A DNA stretch of 64,000 nt, from contig CAJQJL010000019.1 in NCBI GenBank assembly GCA_905478665.1, forward strand, positions 32,951 to 96,950, written 5' to 3'. The stretch comes from an uncultured Flavobacteriales bacterium. GTDB taxonomy: Bacteria > Bacteroidota > Bacteroidia > Flavobacteriales_D > Crocinitomicaceae. Made by a program: the position numbers and the translations under genes. The notes beneath the pieces were generated by a model. The model did not search any database. It was not told the origin of the DNA and was given only the letters and a program-made list of their open reading frames with translations. Below are positions 10,603 through 20,018 of this stretch, piece after piece; within the stretch, counting starts at the first letter, position 1, and each line of letters begins with the position of its first letter.

Positions 10603-11013
10603 AATTCATCATTTTTTTGACGAATATACTTCAATCGATTGTAAGGAATAATATTTTGGTAAAGAATGTCGCGTGGCATACCTAGCTCAATGAACTTTCT
10701 TTGAAGAGAAACAAATCGCTAGCCATCATTTTATTCGTTTTCCATCATCTTTTCGACCAAGTGATTTCTAGCTTCGATCAACTCATAAGTAATACGCATA
10801 CAAACTCTAAATCAATCGATAACCACTCAACACACGTTCGATAAACGCTCAATTATTATAGATTAAACCCCTTTATTTGTTTAAATTCTAACCAAAACAA
10901 GTTATTTAGTAAAATTATGTCCGTAAACTTTCATTCATACAATCTCTATTGCGCTGGACACCATTTTGGCGTAACTTTGCCTCGATTTTAACTATTAATT
11001 TAAATTACTATTT
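10603..11013 (+). other. 411-base intergenic region with one promoter
   Basis: AT-rich gap between the divergent SDR gene and the large cargo gene. I see a promoter near its right end (separate entry) and a possible weak minus-strand -7 (TATATTCG, 10621-10628) for the SDR gene. No coding potential, tRNA or clear hairpin was found in the middle. Confidence 0.5.
10949..10979 (+). promoter_or_regulatory. Promoter for 1194-residue T9SS cargo gene
   Basis: TTG at 10949-10951 and TAACTTTG at 10972-10979, spacer 20 bases. It leaves a leader of about 30 bases before the ATG at 11014; the leader is very AT-rich (ttaatttaaattac), typical of well-translated Bacteroidota genes. Confidence 0.65.
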
Positions 11014-14000
11014 ATGAAACGATTATTACTTTCCTCCCTTTTCTTTCTGGGTGGTATAGGAATATCTCTTGGACAATGTCCATTGGGTTCTCAGTACCAA
11101 GGAGCAGCCGCCCCTACACCAGGGAATAGTGTCACTATGACTACTTGTGCATATGCTGGCGAATACCAGGCAGTTACTGCTGTAGTGGCTGGTGATGACT
11201 ATACACTTGATTATACAGGTGGAGTTAGCAACTATATTACTATTTATGACGCATCCTTTACAGCAATAGCTTGGGGTGTATCTCCACTTGCTTGGACAGC
11301 ACCATCTTCTGGAACATTTTACTCTCAGCCCAATCTTAATGATGGGCTTTGTGGTACAGATTTTTCATGTCATACTGGTATCTGGACAAACACTTCACCT
11401 CCACCTGCGTGCCCACCTGAAGTGGCTCCATGGCTAGAGACGTTTACAACAACTGTTGATCCTACTTGCTGGTCACAATCAGCTACGACTGGTGGACCAT
11501 GGATCTACACAGGAAGTCCTGACTTTGGGAACAACCCTGGAAACATTATGGATCATACTTCTGGTGTATTAAACAATTACGCATGGATGGATCAATCATC
11601 AACGGATGTTGGAGTTATTCTTCAAACTCCTGAGATTGATGTTACAGCTTTGACTGTACCTGAATTACGTTTTTGGATAATGAGTCATAACATCACTGGT
11701 TCTATTTCTACATACAACGATATATTTGTTGAAGCATCTGATGGTGCTGGTGGATGGACTGCTGTTTCTACAATTAACGGTGACTTCGGTTTCCAGTGGG
11801 AAGAGTTTACTTACATAGCTACACCATATATCTATGGTGCGAACTTGGTTCAATTCAGATTTAGAGCTGAATCAGGAGGTGACATTAATGATTACGATAA
11901 CGATATGTTATTGGATGACGTTGAAGTGAGAGAAGCTCCTACATGTCCTCAACCAACTGCTTTGGCAGTTATTGGGTCCGATGCAACATCAATAACAGTT
12001 GAATGGACTCCTCAGGGATCTGAGACTGAATGGTCAATAGAATGGGGCGCTCCTGGATTTACTCCTGGAACTGGAATGACGGCATTAGCGTCTCCAACAG
12101 GACCTTATACATACACTATTACACCATTGGCATCTAACTCTTTTTACGAAGTATACGTTAGAGCTGCTTGTACACCTGGAGATACTTCTTTCTACGAAGG
12201 TCCAGTTACAGGAAACACATACAACCAACCATTGTACATGGATTGGAACACAGATTGTCCAACTTCTGGATTCATTGACATTTCTGCAACTGGTGTAAAC
12301 AACCAATTAGGAGATGACGGTGAAGTAGGTGTTGCATTGCCATTTGCATTTCTTTACCAAGGAGTATTGATGAATGATGTTACAATTGGAAGTAATGGAG
12401 GTCTTATTCTTGGAACACAGACTGCTCAACTTGGGTGGACTAACGGAAACATGAGTGCTGCTGCAGACGGATTCTATCCTTTCTGGGATGATATGGGACC
12501 TGAAGATGCTGGTCAGAATGAAGGTGTTTTCTATGAAACAATTGGAACAGCTCCAAACCAACAGTTCATTGTTCAATGGAACAAAGATCGATTGGGTGGT
12601 GACGGAACTTACATATTCGAAGCTATCATTGACGAGGCATCAGGTGAAATCTGGTTCGTTTACGATGTAGTTGACGTTGCAGAGCCTGGAAATGATTATG
12701 GTATCGGAGCTACAATTGGTATCGCTGGTCCTTCTCAAGATCTTGAGGTTTCTTTTAACGATGCGCAGTACTTGACAGATAACTCATGTGCACACTTCTT
12801 CTACACAGATTGCCCTTCTCCAATTGGTTATACTGTAGTTTACACTACAAATGACGAAGGCGCAATTACTTGGGGTGCTGGTTTAGCTGGTGAAACTAAC
12901 TGGACAGTTATTTACGGTCCTGAAGGATTCGATCCACTAACAGGTGGAACGACAATTAACGTTACGAACCCTACAGCTACTTTCCCAGGTTTGGATGACA
13001 TCACAACTTACGATGTTTATATCTACGCGGATTGTACACCAGGTGTTCTTCAAAGTACTCCAGCAACAGGTCAGTTTACAACATTACCAAACTGTTCAGA
13101 TGTATCAGGTATTACAGCACTTACTGCTGTTGATTCTGTATTCTCTGCTTGGTCATGGACTGAAAGTTCAGGTATTGGTACTTATCCATCAACTGGATTT
13201 AACATTCAGTACGGAACAAACGGTTTTGGTCTATACGACGGAACTGAAACAATTGTAAATGCAGATAACAACTACACAGATACTACTGATAATACAGCGT
13301 TTGTTGCAGGTGGTGTTTACGACTTGTATGTTCAGGCGGCTTGTAGCTCAGACACATCTAACTGGGTTGGACCAATTACATTCATTATGCCACTGACAAA
13401 TGACACAACGTGTTTTGCAGAGCCATTGATGGCTGACGGTTCAGTTTATGTTCTTAACAATGCTGGCGCAACAACAGATGCTGGAGAAGCAGCAATTGCT
13501 CCACCAGCGACTGGATTCCAAACAACTGATGGATGGGGTAACTCAAGCATTAACTTCACTACATGGTTTACATTTGATGCACCTGCATCAGGTAACATCA
13601 GAATTAGTGGTGAGGATGTAGGATTCGATGGTCAGGTAGCTATCTATGAAGTAACTGATTGTGGTGACTTTAACACATACACGCTTCTTGGAGCGAATGA
13701 TGATGGAGAACCTGGAAGTGCTGGATTCGCTCCAAACCTTTCTCTTTGTGGATTGACACCAGGTAACACTTACTACTTGATGCATGATTCATGGAGTACT
13801 GTTACAACTGGAAACTACTCACTTAGCTTGACTCCGATTGACCTTGAAGCAGGTACTTCAAATGGAATCATCAATGTTTGTACTGGTGATACAGTGGATT
13901 TATTCACAGGTATTACTGGATATGACATGGGTGGAATATGGACAGAAGAAATTGCAACTGCAAACTTCGCTGATCCTAACTTCCCATCTGCTGGTCTTGC

Positions 14001-14598
14001 TTACCAGGTGTTCAACTTCGAATACAGAGTAATTGACGGATGTGCTTTCGATTCAATCGTACAGCAAGTTGAAATCTACGGACCTTCAAGTGCAGGTACA
14101 GACGGATCTATTGATGTTTGTATGAACCAACCAGTTGATTTATTATCTGGATTGGGTGGAAATGTTGACTTAGGAGGTACATGGTACGACCCACAGAACA
14201 ACACTACTGCATCTGCGATTACAGCAGCGAGCATCCCTGGACAATTCAACTACGATTACATAACAAGTAACGGAGTTTGTCCTGAAGATACAGCAAACGT
14301 AATTGTAAACGTTCTTGCAACATGTGACTACTTGAACATTGATGAAATGGTATTTGGTAACATCAACATGTATCCAAACCCAACAAACGGTTCAGTATTC
14401 ATTACGAACAATGGTTCAATTGAAGTATTTGATTTCGAATTGACAGATGTAAAAGGTAAAGTAATTGCTAGTCGTACGGCTGCAATCAACGGAACTGAAA
14501 CTACTGAAGTTAGCTTAGAGAATCTTGAAACAGGTTTCTACCTAATTCGAGTATTCAATGATAATGCTGAGAAAACTTTCAGAATTATTAAAGAGTAA
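11014..14598 (+). CDS. Secreted MAM/fibronectin III-like protein with T9SS type A C-terminus
   Basis: 1194-residue surface or secreted protein, probably adhesive; no enzyme motif seen. Signal peptide 1-20 (FFLGGIGISLGQ). A jelly-roll/MAM-like region lies at about 140-305 (PWLETF...DNDMLLDDVEV), followed by fibronectin type III-like segments (PTALAVIGSDATSITVEW; YEVYVRAAC), a second beta-rich region about 410-590, further FnIII-like units and a bacterial pre-peptidase-like stretch near 850 (NFTTWFTFDAP). The last about 85 residues are a T9SS type A domain (MYPNPTNGSVFI; LETGFYLIRV). Codon choice leans strongly to AAC, TAC and TTC compared with its neighbours, which suggests high expression (inference). 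A strong terminator follows. Confidence 0.88.
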   Translation: MKRLLLSSLFFLGGIGISLGQCPLGSQYQGAAAPTPGNSVTMTTCAYAGEYQAVTAVVAGDDYTLDYTGGVSNYITIYDASFTAIAWGVSPLAWTAPSSGTFYSQPNLNDGLCGTDFSCHTGIWTNTSPPPACPPEVAPWLETFTTTVDPTCWSQSATTGGPWIYTGSPDFGNNPGNIMDHTSGVLNNYAWMDQSSTDVGVILQTPEIDVTALTVPELRFWIMSHNITGSISTYNDIFVEASDGAGGWTAVSTINGDFGFQWEEFTYIATPYIYGANLVQFRFRAESGGDINDYDNDMLLDDVEVREAPTCPQPTALAVIGSDATSITVEWTPQGSETEWSIEWGAPGFTPGTGMTALASPTGPYTYTITPLASNSFYEVYVRAACTPGDTSFYEGPVTGNTYNQPLYMDWNTDCPTSGFIDISATGVNNQLGDDGEVGVALPFAFLYQGVLMNDVTIGSNGGLILGTQTAQLGWTNGNMSAAADGFYPFWDDMGPEDAGQNEGVFYETIGTAPNQQFIVQWNKDRLGGDGTYIFEAIIDEASGEIWFVYDVVDVAEPGNDYGIGATIGIAGPSQDLEVSFNDAQYLTDNSCAHFFYTDCPSPIGYTVVYTTNDEGAITWGAGLAGETNWTVIYGPEGFDPLTGGTTINVTNPTATFPGLDDITTYDVYIYADCTPGVLQSTPATGQFTTLPNCSDVSGITALTAVDSVFSAWSWTESSGIGTYPSTGFNIQYGTNGFGLYDGTETIVNADNNYTDTTDNTAFVAGGVYDLYVQAACSSDTSNWVGPITFIMPLTNDTTCFAEPLMADGSVYVLNNAGATTDAGEAAIAPPATGFQTTDGWGNSSINFTTWFTFDAPASGNIRISGEDVGFDGQVAIYEVTDCGDFNTYTLLGANDDGEPGSAGFAPNLSLCGLTPGNTYYLMHDSWSTVTTGNYSLSLTPIDLEAGTSNGIINVCTGDTVDLFTGITGYDMGGIWTEEIATANFADPNFPSAGLAYQVFNFEYRVIDGCAFDSIVQQVEIYGPSSAGTDGSIDVCMNQPVDLLSGLGGNVDLGGTWYDPQNNTTASAITAASIPGQFNYDYITSNGVCPEDTANVIVNVLATCDYLNIDEMVFGNINMYPNPTNGSVFITNNGSIEVFDFELTDVKGKVIASRTAAINGTETTEVSLENLETGFYLIRVFNDNAEKTFRIIKE

Positions 14599-14617
14599 TT
14601 CTGACGATAATCATAGG

Positions 14618-14645
14618 AAAGGGAGACTTAGGTCTCCCTTTTTTT
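14618..14645 (+). terminator. Rho-independent terminator
   Basis: Perfect 10-bp stem AAAGGGAGAC (14618-14627) / GTCTCCCTTT (14632-14641), loop TTAG, followed by a T-run. It lies 19 bases after the stop of the 1194-residue cargo gene. Confidence 0.95.
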
Positions 14646-14658
14646 ATGTCCAATGATT

Positions 14659-14666
14659 TATCTTTG
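14659..14666 (+). promoter_or_regulatory. -7 element before crtZ-type gene
   Basis: TATCTTTG, an exact TAnnTTTG match, 23 bases before the GTG start at 14690 and just after the preceding terminator. The -33 element would fall in the terminator's T-run; none is clear. Confidence 0.5.
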
Positions 14667-14689
14667 CGTCAATCAAGACACTCAAAGAC

Positions 14690-15178
14690 GTGATTTATTT
14701 TATCAATACTTGCATCGTACTGGGAACAATCGTTGCCATGGAAGGTATAGCTTGGGGGCTTCATAAGTACATCTTGCACGGTTTCCTCTGGTTTATTCAC
14801 GAGGATCATCACAGACCGAGAAAAGGAAAGTTTGAAAAAAACGATCTCGTTGCATTTGTGTTTGCCATTCCCAGTTGGTTATGTATGATGTATGGAATTA
14901 TTCATGGACTTGACTTCAAGCTTTACATTGGTATTGGCATCGCTATCTATGGTCTATTTTACGTACTCTTTCATGACGGTCTAATACACGGCAGAATAAA
15001 GGTTTTTCAGAACCCTAAGAGCGTTTATCTGTTAGGGTGCAAAATTGGACATCATGCTCATCACATGCATGACAAAAGTCCTGACTATAACAAAGACAAT
15101 GATGTTGCATGGGGAATGCTTTGGGTCCCAAGAGTATACTTTAAGAAAGCCCGAACAATACTGGATAAGGAAAAGTAA
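14690..15178 (+). CDS. crtZ: Beta-carotene hydroxylase (CrtZ-type, fatty acid hydroxylase superfamily)
   Basis: Membrane di-iron hydroxylase that adds 3-hydroxyl groups to beta-carotene to give zeaxanthin. 162 residues, normal for CrtZ. All four histidine boxes are present: H25/H30 (HKYILH), H37/H40/H41 (HEDHH), H95/H100 (HDGLIH) and H121/H124/H125 (HHAHH). Hydrophobic helices lie at about 3-24, 55-72 and 78-97. The start is a GTG; no better start exists upstream. No other carotenoid genes are in the window, so the assignment rests on the protein alone; a related sterol/fatty acid hydroxylase is less likely given the short length and the HGFLWFIHEDHH pattern. Confidence 0.88.
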   Translation: MIYFINTCIVLGTIVAMEGIAWGLHKYILHGFLWFIHEDHHRPRKGKFEKNDLVAFVFAIPSWLCMMYGIIHGLDFKLYIGIGIAIYGLFYVLFHDGLIHGRIKVFQNPKSVYLLGCKIGHHAHHMHDKSPDYNKDNDVAWGMLWVPRVYFKKARTILDKEK

Positions 15179-15257
15179 GATCGTCGGTCAGTTTTCGACC
15201 GTAGACTTTGCCTTTCATTTTTTGATACTTTTTCTAACTTTACTAAAAAAAGAAATT

Positions 15258-15782
15258 ATGCTTGCTCCTTTTAACCTTCAGAAGTGGATTGACGATAACC
15301 GTGACTTGTTGAAACCACCAGTTAGCAACAAAAATTTATACGTTGAAGCAGGTGACTTTATTGTAATGATTGTCGGTGGTCCTAACGCCCGTAAAGACTA
15401 TCATTTTAATGAAAGTGAGGAGTTGTTTTATCAAATAGAAGGTGATATTACCGTTACTGTTCAACTGGACGGTAAACCAAAAAAGGTAGAAATCAGAGAA
15501 GGAGATATTTTCTTACTTCCTCCAAATATTCCTCATAATCCAGTTCGTGGTGCCAATACGGTTGGTCTAGTTGTAGAACGCGTGCGTAAGGGAACTGATT
15601 TATCGGATGGTTTAATGTGGTTTTGTGATGAGTGCAACCATAAACTGCATGAGTTTAGATTTCCTTTGGAAGATATAGAGCACGACTTCTTATCGCGATT
15701 CAGAGAATTTTATGGTTCCGAAGAACTTCGAACATGTGATAATTGTAATCATGTAATGGAAGTAGACGAACGGTTCGTATAG
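15258..15782 (+). CDS. nbaC: 3-hydroxyanthranilate 3,4-dioxygenase
   Basis: Cupin dioxygenase of the kynurenine pathway; it opens the ring of 3-hydroxyanthranilate, leading to quinolinate (NAD synthesis) or further breakdown. 174 residues. The iron ligands fit H49, E55 and H93 (DYHFNESEE; PNIPHNPVR) and the substrate-binding arginines fit R45 and R97. The bacterial-type C-terminal rubredoxin-like site is complete: C123/C126 (CDEC) and C160/C163 (CDNC). The frame is open upstream of 15258, but MLAPFNLQKW is the family-like start. No other kynurenine genes are nearby. Confidence 0.95.
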   Translation: MLAPFNLQKWIDDNRDLLKPPVSNKNLYVEAGDFIVMIVGGPNARKDYHFNESEELFYQIEGDITVTVQLDGKPKKVEIREGDIFLLPPNIPHNPVRGANTVGLVVERVRKGTDLSDGLMWFCDECNHKLHEFRFPLEDIEHDFLSRFREFYGSEELRTCDNCNHVMEVDERFV

Positions 15783-15854
15783 CATATAGAATTTAGATTA
15801 GACCATAATTTAGCCTTTACGCTTCGATAAGCTCAGTTTGGAGGCTTTAGAAAT

Positions 15855-18800
15855 CTATCGAATTAGATTGACATGGCCTACATGGTCTTGTTCGTCGTCT
15901 TCAAAGTCCGACAACTTGATTTTCCATATATAAGTTCCATCTTGGCAATCGTTGCCTTCGAATGTTCCATCCCATCCAATACTGATATCGTTGCTTGTAA
16001 AAATCAATTCTCCCCAACGATCAAAAATTAGCATTTCGAAAGTTTTTATGTTTCCTCCTTCGGCCTTGAAGAAAGGATTCATAGAATTTCCATCTGGCGT
16101 AAAAGTGTTGGGAACATACAATATTGGATCGTAGAAGATATAAACACTGTCACTTGCTGTACATCCGTTATCATCAGTATAAGTCACCATATATCCATAA
16201 TTCTGATCAGGTGTTGCTATTGGCTCTATACATGCAACACAACTCAAATATTCTGCAGGTGACCAAATGAATGGGCCTGATGTAGTACTTGTCGCCCAGA
16301 GCTGAACCTCATCACCATAAAAAGCATAAACATCTGGAGAAGCCTGAATAAATGCTTGAGGATATAAATCAACCCAAACTGAGTCGCCATTGGAACAACC
16401 GTATTGATCGGTGCCAACTACGTAATACATTGTTGGGATGCTTGGTGTTGCTGTCACAAGTGAAGTAACATTTGAACTCAACGAACCCGAAGGCCACCAA
16501 ATATAACTCACTCCTCCTGTCGCCCATAAATTAACCGATTGACCAGGACAAATAATTGTATCCGTTCCAGCCGTTATTGACGCCACAATGATATTGACTT
16601 GAATACTGTCCCTTACGGTTCCACAAGCATTCGTGAAATCACAATAATACAACATATCATTCTGCGGACTAACCGTTACAACAGGCCCTGTGATTGGTGT
16701 AATATCAACATTAGGTGACCACTGATAAGTCTCACCACCCGAAACGGAAATTTGTCCACTTGAACCAGCACAGAGGTTCAATTCATCTGGCATTACTGGG
16801 ATTGGCGGCGTATAATAAACCGAAACAAGTACAGAATCTTCCAGTATACATCCTTCAGGAGTAGTGATTTCTACGCTGTATTCGATTGTTTGATCAGGCG
16901 TACTGGTTGGACTCGCCACAGAAACATCATCTAAATACGTTGGTGGTGACCAGGAATAACTAATACCTCCAAAGGCAAAAAGTTGAACACTGTTCCCAAA
17001 GCAAATACTCGTATCGTTGGAAATATTTGCTGACCCTCCATACACTTCGAGGGTGACATATGCAGTATCAATTCCACATGTATCTGAAATAATGACCATA
17101 AAATCCGTTGCAACATCAATCGTCGCCATTGGTGTTGCACTTGTTGGATCGTCCAAGTACTGTGGAGGTGACCATTCGTAAACAGTTCCACCATAAGCTT
17201 CCAGTCCATAAGGCGTCCCAGGACAAACAGGCTCTGTCGGTTGAATTGCTCCTCCCTGAAAATCGCCAATAAAGACTTCGAATTGAACCGAATCAGCCGA
17301 AAAACATCCATTGGTGTCCGAAACAACTAGATTTACAAGGTACGTCCCAGGTCCAGGATAGACATGAGTAGGATTAACGTCTGTAGAAAAAGTATTGTCT
17401 CCGAAGTCCCAGTAGAAGGAATTCCCATTGGCACTGTTATTATTAAAAATTACTGGATCCGGTAAACACACCACAGTATTCGGTGTACTAACGAGTGCAT
17501 CAATGGTACTCAATTCAAACTTAAAGGCTGCCAAATTACAGTTCGAACTAGGATTTACTGTTGACCAAACACCAGGAGTTGTCGTAAATCCATTTGCATT
17601 TCCACCACAAGCGGCACAAACGGCATGATAAATACGCCCATTTTTGTCAAAGCGACTTGTTCCTCCATCTACATGATTTGGACTCCCTGTGGACATTCCT
17701 CCCATAAAAGTTCCGTATTTCAGTTGATTTGCATCTTGCCCCAACACAGCTATGTAAAAATTACTTCCTGTAGTTGTTGCCTGATACGGACTTCCAATAA
17801 CTGGAAAACCATTTGTTGATGAAAAAACCGCTTGACTAACACTTGCATTTGCGTTAAGCGTTCCTCCCCAGCCTGACATATAAATATCGTAACAATCAGA
17901 AACCAAAAAGGCCGTAGGCGATATTTCCACATGTCCCGATCCTGCCCCGATCATTGTACCCCATTCCATTGCAGTAAGGTCCGCATTGTATTTACGAATG
18001 AACTGACCCGAATTACTAATTCCATATTTACCTGGAGTGACCCCCAAATTACTTTCTGTTTGTCCCAACACATAGACATTATCATCTATATCCAACTGGA
18101 CAAAATATGCTTGATCATATTCATTCACCCCAATGTACAGCCCTGACAATGCCGCTCCTGTGGCTCCGTTCAATCTAGCGACATACGCATCAGAACCTCC
18201 GTCATAAATCAAATCAAGCCCTGTATTGAACGGCATCGATGAAGAAGTTGTTCCTCCAGCTACATATACATTCCCGTTCGATGCAATCTGAACCGAATTT
18301 CCTGTTTCAATACCAGTTCCGCCGAAAAATGTAGACCAAACCATACTGTTCAGAGCAATCGGCATTTTAAATATTACAGCATCCTGACCTCCGCTTAACG
18401 CACCCTGCGCTCCAAGCACAGTTGGAAAGTCTGATGATTGTGTCATTGATGCGACGTAGACAAATCCATTTCCGTCCAAAATAATTTCCCCACGAAACTG
18501 ATCGCCATAATTGTATTTAAGCGCTGAGGTATTCAATCCGTCATTGTTGGTCCCACCAACAAAAGTAGAAGCGATCAACGTTGATCCATCTGCACTCAAT
18601 CTCGCAATGTACAAGTCAGACCCTTCTGTGAATCCTAGTCCATTTGAATTTGCTGACATACTTGGTCCACCATTGTAACTTGCATCAAATGGATTTCCTG
18701 CCATCGGAAAATCAAGAGATGAAGTTATTCCGAAAATAAATAATTCGCCATTTGGTGCGCAAATCATACTGTTGGTAGTCTCTGAACCTACCCCACCAAT

Positions 18801-19739
18801 GTATGTTGAATACATGAGTGCCGTTCCGTCGGCGGTGAATTTTGTAATTCCAGCGTCCACTGTTCCTCCGTTAAACGAGGCATCGTATGCACCACTTGAA
18901 ATAGGGTAACCCGTACCAAAGACAGTTCCACCTCCAAATACGTTTGCATCGCTATCAGGTGTCGCAGACATCCCCCAATTATCAGCTGTTGAGCCAGTAA
19001 AAGTTGAGAAAGTTAAGCTTGGATCAATTACCAGTTTCTTTGTGTTGTCATACCCATTTGGAAAATCAAAACTGACCTTCGTTCCTTCAATCATAAAATC
19101 AATGTCGACAAATTCTCGACCATGCTCCGACTCTACCCAAGCAACAGGCGTCTCTTCAATAATTTCCCCAAAACGATTGGTGATGTGTAGGTTTCCTTCT
19201 TCATCTAGAAAAAGTTTATCGTATCCATCGTAATTCATAACAATTTGAGAAGGATCAATACCTGCTTTTAATTCCAAAGAATACTTCAATTGACCATGGC
19301 GACCGTCGAGTACTAAATCAATTCCTTGGTAATAATCAAGCATTGAGATTCGGCTATAACTGTATAAAAAGCTAGCCCATTTCGATTGATCATTTCCCAA
19401 AATATAGTTTGAATAATGCGTTGAGGAATCCAACTTTTCAACTTTTCCTTTCCACGAAGATCCTTGAAATTTTGACCTGATTACCTGAGCTCGAAAACTG
19501 TCAGGCGTCTCATGGTCTGCTTCCCCTTCATCATGCGTATGCCGCATTGTCTGGGCCGCATCATTTAGGAAAAAGGTAAATCCATCTTTCTCTACGAGCA
19601 TTTCACCCATCTGCAAATCTACCTTGTACTCAATTCGTTCGTCCCATTGACCACCATTTGGAATCATCCATACCTCCTGAGCCCGTGATAAAAGGCTCAT
19701 AAAGAGTATAATAAAAGTGATTAAGACAGGTCTTAGCAT
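15855..19739 (-). CDS. Giant secreted SBBP/PKD protein with T9SS type B C-terminus
   Basis: 1294 residues counted from the ATG at 19739, which directly precedes a good signal peptide (LITFIILFMSLLSRAQ); an ATG at 19760 adds seven residues. The N-terminal 200 residues (PNGGQWDERIEYKVDL) look like the DUF7948 domain. Residues about 250-700 form beta-propeller-like SBBP repeats (YSTYIGGVGSETTNS, ASTFVGGTNNDGLN, WSTFFGGTGIETGN). A PKD domain follows near 760-825 (FYWDFGDNTFSTDVN), then a series of about 85-residue Ig-like repeats each containing a YxWSPP/YLDD core (YEWSPPQYLDD, YSWSPPTYLDD, YQWSPNVDI). The type B T9SS domain is at the end (VPNTFTPDGNSMNP, FDRWGELIF). Probable surface adhesin; function unknown. 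Confidence 0.87.
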   Translation of the reverse strand: MLRPVLITFIILFMSLLSRAQEVWMIPNGGQWDERIEYKVDLQMGEMLVEKDGFTFFLNDAAQTMRHTHDEGEADHETPDSFRAQVIRSKFQGSSWKGKVEKLDSSTHYSNYILGNDQSKWASFLYSYSRISMLDYYQGIDLVLDGRHGQLKYSLELKAGIDPSQIVMNYDGYDKLFLDEEGNLHITNRFGEIIEETPVAWVESEHGREFVDIDFMIEGTKVSFDFPNGYDNTKKLVIDPSLTFSTFTGSTADNWGMSATPDSDANVFGGGTVFGTGYPISSGAYDASFNGGTVDAGITKFTADGTALMYSTYIGGVGSETTNSMICAPNGELFIFGITSSLDFPMAGNPFDASYNGGPSMSANSNGLGFTEGSDLYIARLSADGSTLIASTFVGGTNNDGLNTSALKYNYGDQFRGEIILDGNGFVYVASMTQSSDFPTVLGAQGALSGGQDAVIFKMPIALNSMVWSTFFGGTGIETGNSVQIASNGNVYVAGGTTSSSMPFNTGLDLIYDGGSDAYVARLNGATGAALSGLYIGVNEYDQAYFVQLDIDDNVYVLGQTESNLGVTPGKYGISNSGQFIRKYNADLTAMEWGTMIGAGSGHVEISPTAFLVSDCYDIYMSGWGGTLNANASVSQAVFSSTNGFPVIGSPYQATTTGSNFYIAVLGQDANQLKYGTFMGGMSTGSPNHVDGGTSRFDKNGRIYHAVCAACGGNANGFTTTPGVWSTVNPSSNCNLAAFKFELSTIDALVSTPNTVVCLPDPVIFNNNSANGNSFYWDFGDNTFSTDVNPTHVYPGPGTYLVNLVVSDTNGCFSADSVQFEVFIGDFQGGAIQPTEPVCPGTPYGLEAYGGTVYEWSPPQYLDDPTSATPMATIDVATDFMVIISDTCGIDTAYVTLEVYGGSANISNDTSICFGNSVQLFAFGGISYSWSPPTYLDDVSVASPTSTPDQTIEYSVEITTPEGCILEDSVLVSVYYTPPIPVMPDELNLCAGSSGQISVSGGETYQWSPNVDITPITGPVVTVSPQNDMLYYCDFTNACGTVRDSIQVNIIVASITAGTDTIICPGQSVNLWATGGVSYIWWPSGSLSSNVTSLVTATPSIPTMYYVVGTDQYGCSNGDSVWVDLYPQAFIQASPDVYAFYGDEVQLWATSTTSGPFIWSPAEYLSCVACIEPIATPDQNYGYMVTYTDDNGCTASDSVYIFYDPILYVPNTFTPDGNSMNPFFKAEGGNIKTFEMLIFDRWGELIFTSNDISIGWDGTFEGNDCQDGTYIWKIKLSDFEDDEQDHVGHVNLIR

Positions 19740-19986
19740 AAGTACCGAAAAATACAACAAATTCGTTACATAGAAGTTCTATTCAATATTTATAACGAGG
19801 TGTTATTCAATTCCTTACTAGCAATACGTTTGAAGTAAGTAAATGGTTGCTCCAAATCAAGTTAAATTGTACGATTCTGAGGAATTGAAAATTTAAGATT
19901 TCAACAATTCAAATCTTTAAATCCCCTATTTTACTAATCATCTTTCTTTATCCCATTTCTTCTATAGTCAATTCATCTTATATGTG

Positions 19987-19994
19987 TAAATTTG
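19987..19994 (+). promoter_or_regulatory. -7 element before purF-type gene
   Basis: TAAATTTG matches TAnnTTTG, 24 bases before the ATG at 20019. No clear TTG at -33. The surrounding 280-base gap separates divergent genes and shows nothing else. Confidence 0.5.
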
Positions 19995-20018
19995 CACTGA
20001 ATTTATATCGTTCGTGCC

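Noticed and set aside
12944..13258. 104-codon plus-strand frame inside the 1194-residue cargo gene
   Set aside because: Out-of-frame shadow of Thr/Val-rich repeats; the main frame is clearly coding.
15185..15201. Hairpin CGGTC/GACCG after crtZ
   Set aside because: Only five base pairs and no T-run directly after it; not a convincing terminator.
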